Shown here: positions 58,154 to 64,000 of the stretch, piece by piece
Numbering within the stretch: the first letter of the stretch is position 1
Layout of the letters: each line of letters opens with the position of its first letter
Assembly (NCBI GenBank): GCA_029844215.1
Contig: CM056738.1
Coordinates: 66,183,593 to 66,247,592 of the forward strand
Direction: 5' to 3'
Origin: Przewalskia tangutica
Taxonomy: Eukaryota; Streptophyta; Magnoliopsida; Solanales; Solanaceae
DNA length: 64,000 nt
Notes under the pieces: model-generated
What the model was told of the DNA's origin: nothing
Seen by the model: the letters and a program-made list of their open reading frames with translations, nothing else
Database searches by the model: none
Program-made: the position numbers and the translations under genes

Positions 58154-59264
58154 CTCTGAACTAATATGAGACTCTTATACATACATTATATTATATAATC
58201 TTCCCTTCGATTGTAGACCGAGGTGTATGTATATGTATAACTGCCCTCCGATTATAGATTTAGGTGTGTATACACATATATAACTGCCCAAACGATATTA
58301 GTTAGGTGGTGTGAATCATATACTATAATAATAATAATAATGACATTTGGACTTTAAATCTTATACGACTCTTTACTTTGCTTGAGAGTGACACTTTGTC
58401 GGTATTTATACTTATGACTTCGATAGATCCCATCGGGGGAGAATATGAACTCATTGTATAGATAACAAAACCAAGATATATAAGATATGATTTCAATACA
58501 AAAAGTACTCCCGACAAGGGGCATGTGAACATAGATTTAGAATACTTCCTTAAACAACTTTGTTGAAGAAATATATATGTTCTAGGATTCATGCTTTGAA
58601 CGAGTGTTTAGCCTTATATAAATGCGTCTCTTAGCTAACAATGCCTCACAAACCCCCGAATGTCTTACAAATGATTATCTATACAATATAGATGATTTAG
58701 GTCAAGATAGAATAAATAAACTAAGAGTCGATTCACTATGACGTTTCATCAATCACCTATAAGACATATTTCTCATGTTATTGTTTTCATGGCTTATAAT
58801 ATACAATCAATTCCCCATCAACAAAATCAACAACAAGAAGATCACAACTATGTAATCCATAATCTCTACTACAACACCTTACAACTTCTAGTCATAAATA
58901 CATCAAAATCCAACCAAGAACAATTAAAGAATCATAACAACTCTCTCTTGGAGTTTAACTTATATCTCATAAGTTGCTTTCACCAACTCAATCAACCAAG
59001 TGAAGAGGAGCTAGAGACCATTAAGAAATATCAAAATCTTATCTCAAACCAGCCAAAATGATTTCACAACAAACTTTATTGCAAGCTTCAAGAGGATCTT
59101 CAACTCTACCTTACCACTAGAGATATTTTCAAGATGTTATGGATCATCTAAGGGATATATCACCACAAATTAGTATGGGAAGGTTCTTTAGTGATGGAAG
59201 AACCCTAGGAGAGTGTTTGGAAGGCTCCTGGGTCGAAAATGAAGTAAGGGAAAGGCTAAGCGCA
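58153..59264 (+). repeat. tandem duplication copy 2 (carries the empty site of C)
   Basis: This 1.1 kb copy is uninterrupted. At 58971-58980 it reads AAGTTGCTTTC, the site as it was before C inserted in copy 1. Substitutions against copy 1 are more frequent than between the LTRs of C, in line with duplication first and insertion later. Confidence 0.9.
58738..59061 (+). CDS. unidentified small frame, intact copy 2
   Basis: It encodes 107 residues: MTFHQSPIRHISHV, an NQQQ-rich part, LYYNTLQLLVINTSKSNQEQ and FHQLNQPSEEELETIKKYQN. No signal peptide or membrane segment is evident, and I know no matching family. The copy 1 version is open to the point of insertion. A nearby frame at 59139-59351 (MDHLRDISPQISMGRFFSDG, RTLGECLEGSWVENEVRERL) in another phase may be a separate exon of the same fragment. 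Whether either is expressed is unknown. Confidence 0.3.
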   Translation: MTFHQSPIRHISHVIVFMAYNIQSIPHQQNQQQEDHNYVIHNLYYNTLQLLVINTSKSNQEQLKNHNNSLLEFNLYLISCFHQLNQPSEEELETIKKYQNLISNQPK

Positions 59265-60109
59265 ATTTTAAGCTTATATAACCATCTCCACCGCCTCTCA
59301 TCTATGACTTCATATCCCACTGCAGATGGCGGAAGTGAGGTGAAAAAATAAGGGCCTTGATCCATGGCCTGATCCATGAGGTGGATTGGTTTCTGCAACG
59401 CGAAATGCTTAGCGTATCACCAAATTTTCGTTAAATGTTGTTGAGATATGTTTTGTCTAATAAAATTGACTTCTAACCTTTTGTAAACCTTCTTAATATC
59501 AATTTAAGCCATAAGTGACCAACCGGAAGGGTCTCGGGTTGCCGGAACTCAAATCGACTAACTATACTCTCAATCGCATATTGAACTACATGGTGTAATT
59601 ATAAGCTCTCTTATAAATTCCCATAGGATGTTCTTTACTTCCTAATATCCTGTCGTGTCTGACTGAAAAACCAACGTTTAAGAAAAATGTATATAGCAAT
59701 TATAAGTATCGTCATCACTATTAAAACTTTGCCTTTGTGCAAATAATCATTATTTATATCAATATTTTCTTGTCGAAGTTCTTCATTTGATATTACAGTA
59801 TTGCTACAATATTTTATCAGGATTTGCTGTAACACACCTAACCTTTGGGGGGGGGGGGGGTCCTATTACCCCCTTGGATAAATTTTTAAGGAATTTCTTC
59901 TGCATTTATCGAGTGAGCTGGATAACAATTCAAACACGTGATGAAAAAAGGCCATAAAACAAAAGAGTTCGGTCATTTCACTCTTCGAACAAAACAAAAA
60001 ATTAGAATTCTCTCCTACACTCTTATTTTTTTTCCATAGAAAGCAGTTGATTCTCTTGGAATTTGAAACCTACTGAAGTCTGGAGTACTGACTGAATTGG
60101 GAAACTAGA
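59265..60109. other. no recognisable gene; poly(G) tract
   Basis: I see nothing identifiable here apart from a run of 14 G at 59847-59860. It lies after TAACACACCTAACCTTT, possibly the end of a decayed LTR. Confidence 0.5.
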
Positions 60110-61138
60110 CTGAGGGTGGTGGGGCCCCATCATTTGGAAGAAGAACCACTAAAGTTACCAAACCTGCGGGCCTTCTTCTCAATATCACACTTCTAAGACC
60201 CACCTATTACTGACTCAACCATCTTGGCGTGATCCGCCACAGTCTAGAATGATGCCCTAGAAGCTACCAACTATGAAGTCGTTAACTGTAGTGGAATAGT
60301 CAACCCCCTCACAAAACACCTAACCCTCTCTTCGTTGGAATGGAGTAGTGGCACTACATATCAAGACAAAGCATGAAATTGAGACTCATAATTGGTGACA
60401 GACATAATGACTTGCTCTAACTTGGAGAACTCATCCCTCTTTCTCACTCTCAAACTGAGGGGAACATATTTCTCTAAGAAGACCTGATAGAATCGGGTCT
60501 AAGTCAACGGAGGTGACCCAGCTAGCCGACACTCAGTATAGGACCTCCACCATTGTTTTGCATCCCAATCATCTGAAGAGAAAAATAATATACACTATGT
60601 GACTCGACAAGACCTAGAGTATGAAGCCTCTAATTCCAACTCTCAATGAACTCATATGCATCCTCCTCGGGTCTACCATCAAAATAGGGAGGCTTCATAT
60701 TGGAGAAATGCTCAAATGTCTTCCGCTGCTCGCGAATTATAACTGATACAAGAACTAGACGATAACCAAACTCTAGTGCCAGAATCTCATTAATACGGGG
60801 TGCCAAAGCAGCTACAGGTTGTGTCCCCAGAGTATGGTACTAATCTGGAGTCTGACCTCCCACTCAGGTCTGCGACCTATTTGGAGTAGCTGGAAGAATA
60901 CCCACATGGGTCAATCCCTTAAGAAGGCTCAATATGGGAACCATATAAACCTGAAGCACTGGTGTGGCAATAACCTCTGACTGCGCCTGGGTTGGTCCTA
61001 GCTCCTTCTCAAATTGATCATCATGATGCTCAATCTCCGGCTCGGGGAACAAAGATCTAGCACGGGCCTTGCTAGCACTATGTGCTTCAGCCTTAGTCGG
61101 TACCGCTACATGGGGTATAGCCCTACCACAGCCTTTAT
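60110..61138 (-). pseudogene. gypsy gag remnant I
   Basis: The N-terminal part reads FPEPEIEHHDDQFEKELGPT, and HVGILPATPNRSQT closes the frame 60864-61052. Downstream, in shifted frames, FSNMKPPYFDGRPEEDAYEF (near 60650-60700) is the capsid start. RDEFSKLEQ, SQFHALS, RVRCFVRGLTIPLQLTTS and VADHAKMVES (60210-60450) follow. These match a Retrotrans_gag capsid from a different gypsy lineage from A and B. Stops are frequent. LTR J is inserted at its 5' side. Confidence 0.7.
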
Positions 61139-63399
61139 GTTACACTTCATAAGTTTAAGATAAGGATTAAGAACGTCATTAAGGTTAAGATTCAGATAAT
61201 GGGGGTGAGATATAATTACACAAGCTACGAATACGTCAATGAGTATTTAATATGATAAGTTATTTACATTTTTTATTTTCATTAAAGGAAATCGGAATTC
61301 AAGATTTAAAGAAGTGGGTTTAAGAATTACTACTTGGGGGAATTAATCTAGTTAGTAGACACTTAGAGGTTCAAAGTATAATTTGTAAGGGGGACTAATT
61401 GGTAATACTAAAAATCTGAAAAAAATCTACACTATAACCTAAATACACCTATCTTCCACACTTTGAAATCAAAAAAAAAGAAGAGAAAACTCCTTCACTC
61501 CAACCGTGAACACCCCAACATCCATAGCCAACAATTAAGTTTCATCCCTCCTTTCTTAGATTAATTCATCCCTAACTCTAAGTAAAATTTAAGCACCCAA
61601 ACAGTGGGTTTACCGCGGGTCTGCTAGGCCGATATTGAGGCCAGATTTTCCAACGTTTTGAGTGAAATTTCAGCAAGAAGAACATAAGGAATGATGGAGA
61701 AAATATTTTAGATATTGTATGTCGATTGGGAATTAAAAAGTGTGAAAATTTGAAGCAAAAGGGCACAAAGCGTGGCGATTATTTGGTCTTGCCGAGAATC
61801 AAAGTAAGAATTTTCAGATTTTCGGACAAGTTTTTGAAAAGAAAAACGCGAAAGAATGTTGGTCTAACATTGTAGAATGCCTGCATGTATTGAAGTCGAA
61901 ACGACGACCATTTAGCGAAGAAAAGTCGACGAAACCGCGAGTATCGCGGGCTGGGCAGTGGGCTCGATTCGGGACTGTTTTGGTGATTTGATTAAGGTAA
62001 TAATTCTTCCGTTAAGTTATAATTGAAGTGCATGTTGTTGTAGTTGAAGTATTGAATTTGTGTTTAGAAATAAACTTAGACTAAGAGGAAATGAGAATAA
62101 GAATTGCATGTTGTTGTTGTTGGAATTGGGTTAGCCGATGTTGAGTTTATTTGGGTATACCTTGGCTTCGAATGGTTGAATTGTTAGTTGTTACCATTTG
62201 CATGTTGAGAATTGAAATGTAGCCTTAATAATTAAGAGATAATTAGATATGAAAGATATTACAAGATGAATTGGAATTTTAAGAATTAAAAGGAAAGGTT
62301 TTGGAATTATAACATGTTGATATGACCGAAAAGTTGATGGAAATCATTGAACGTTATGGTAATGTGTTATGGGCTGAATTAGTATTCAAATATAAGTTAC
62401 ACACATGCATAGGTATTGAAGTAGTTACCTATACATGCCTTAAAAGGATTTAAGAGTAGAAAAGTGTTAATTTCACATTCTTGAACTGGCGATGTTGCTA
62501 GAAGATTGGATTGCTCCCATGAATAATTCTAACATAACCAAATGATTGACTAATATGAGAAGTAAATGTAGTAGTTGCCTTTGCTATTGAAATGGTTAAA
62601 TGGAATAATTATAAAGAGAAGGTGTGCGCGCTAACGACATAAGTGGAGTAATTGAGATAATTTTGATTAAATCTTTGAATGATAGTCGATTGTGGAGATA
62701 ATTGGCTTGTTGGTTAACTGTGGAAACGTACATAAATAGATGAGATGCTGCCCAAATTTCTATATAAATAGGAAGTCGTTATTTAACTTACGTTAGAGAT
62801 CATAAAGTTAACGAACGAATTACTATTGTTATAGGTGGAAGTACTAAGTGGGACAAGATATATTTATAGAGTTGGTTAGTTCGTCAATAAGGTATGTGAG
62901 ACTATCCTTCCTTTCCTTGGCATGATTTTGTGAAAATCCTTCTTTTTTATTTTGACATGATTTTAATGAAAGTACGGCCGACGTACGTGATTCCTTCAAA
63001 GGCTAGTTTTAATCAAATAATGATCCATGATATGTTAGTGTCTTAACTTTCCAAAAGATGATATGTGATACGCTAAGCGCCTTGATTTTCTAAAAGATGA
63101 CTTAAATGATATATGATATGATAATGCCTTTTTCTTATTCCATTGAGAGTCAAATGATAATCTAAGTTATTTATGGTTGCTCATGATATTCTGCTCGTGC
63201 CAAGTGTTATTACTCAATTCATCGAGTCCCTCACTACAGGGACGAGACATGTTATACATATATGATTCCATCGAGTCCCTCACTACAGGGCCGAGACATG
63301 TTATATTGATAATTCCATCGAGTCACTCATTACAGGGCCGAGACATGTTATACATATATACCTTCATCGAGTCCCGCATTACAGGGCTGAAACACGTTA

Positions 63400-63443
<44 letters not shown>

Positions 63444-63754
63444 GATTCCATCGAGTCCCTCCTTAGAGGGCCGAGACACGTTGTGCAGATTTACAGACAT
63501 GTATATGGACATGATGATTTTATGGTAGGCATTCATGGGTTCTGATATGACTATTTTTTTATAGACACAGTTGACTCTCTATTTTACTTGGTACAGTTAT
63601 GGTCTCATTTGCAGTCTTTCATGTTTTACATACTCAGTACATTATTTCGTACTGACCCCCTTTTTCGGGGGGCTGCGTTCATGCCCGCAGGTACAGGTGT
63701 TCAGTTTGGTGACCCTCCGGTCTAGGTTCCTACTCAGTTGTTGGGGAAGCTCCT
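61139..63754 (+). repeat. gypsy LTR J (interrupted by K)
   Basis: It starts TGTTACACTTCATAAGTTT at 61139. It contains AAGGTATGTGA near 62890, ACGGCCGACGTACGTG, the GAGTCCCTC tandem array and the stem-loop at 63673-63690. All occur in the order of the other LTRs. The 3' end is not in view because K interrupts it at 63755. No reading frame of interest is present; short minus-strand frames at 61578-61766 are unremarkable. Confidence 0.65.
63217..63490. repeat. five-unit 47-50 bp array with internal (TA)n
   Basis: Units read CATCGAGTCCCTCACTACAG, GGCCGAGACATGTTATACAT, starting near 63222, 63269, 63315, 63364 and 63449. The fourth unit ends in an AT run at 63403-63440 of about 19 dinucleotides. 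The reverse complement of the same motif (GAGGGACTCGA) is in LTR D near 14593. Confidence 0.9.
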
Positions 63755-64000
63755 TGTTATACCCCGTATTTCCAGGGTATGTACGTAAGGACGTACGTAG
63801 AAAAGTTTGAACTTTAAGTAGGCTTGGACGAAATATTTTGTGCACAACACCCGATTAGAATCGTTTTTCGACGAAACGTTTTACACAACTTGCGAAGGGA
63901 AAATTCCGGCTATGTCATTTAGTATTTTTGCGGATTTTTCCGAGAGACGAAATGTTTTGGACCAACGAGAGGGCGACACTTGTCACCCTCAAGTTGGTGG
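63755..64000 (+). repeat. start of gypsy LTR K, cut by window end
   Basis: It begins TGTTATACCCCGTATTTCC and continues ATTCCGGCTATGTCATTTAG and CGGATTTTTCCGAGAGACGA, the U3 sequence of B-type LTRs. Only 246 bases are visible. Confidence 0.85.

Noticed and set aside
59847..59860. Poly(G) run as a G-quadruplex candidate
   Set aside because: A single homopolymer in an unannotated gap, prone to read error; nothing else supports a function.

Overview
The window is plant nuclear DNA, most likely pericentromeric or other repeat-rich heterochromatin of a eudicot. The evidence is nested Ty3/gypsy LTR retrotransposons, initiator tRNA-Met and tRNA-Arg type primer sites, an L1-like LINE with a plant-type zinc-binding domain, and a FAR1/MULE remnant. 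I see no intact host gene, no tRNA or rRNA gene, no CRISPR array and no prokaryotic organisation. The species cannot be fixed from the sequence. An asterid is only a guess.

Layout. 1-4219: minus-strand gypsy element A (gag and one LTR; the rest lies off the left edge), inside the 3' end of a plus-strand LTR, G (4225-4788). 4894-14518: minus-strand gypsy element B, structurally complete but with broken frames (TSD GACTC). 15363-15971 plus 34900-36213: one 5'-truncated LINE split by plus-strand element E (15972-34894, TSD TGGAG). E's 3' LTR is itself split by element F (24485-33887, TSD ATGTT). G, B and the LINE all sit in pieces of one older LTR, D (4789-4893, 14519-15362, 36219-38572). D sits in yet another gypsy remnant that keeps an integrase tail (38573-39050). 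The nesting is therefore five deep.

39087-39473 is a FAR1/MULE transposase-derived fragment. 39634-43400 is a decayed gypsy element, H, with a gag remnant. 43291-59264 is an old tandem duplication of about 1.1 kb. Its first copy was later hit by a 13.8 kb Tat/Ogre-like element, C (44067-57861, TSD GTTGC), with 4.7 kb LTRs, a gag fragment, no pol, and a tandem-repeat-rich 3' untranslated region. The second copy preserves the empty site. 60110-61138 is another gag remnant, cut by LTR J (61139-63754), which is cut by LTR K (63755 to the window edge).

Elements A, B, E, F, G, J and K appear to be relatives: they share TG...CA ends, a conserved stem-loop block and a splice-donor-like site, and where the internal region is visible a Met-type primer site. 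A and B belong to a lineage with gag-pol. E and F share the same capsid and pol deletions, so they look like a non-autonomous family that would need proteins supplied by a relative.

A caution for any reader: almost every pair of repeat copies differs in the same way, with CAG/CTG (and CCGG-like) sites in one copy read as CG, TCG or a short deletion in the other. This looks like a systematic sequencing artefact at CHG-methylated sites. Many frameshifts and apparent LTR ages here should not be trusted.
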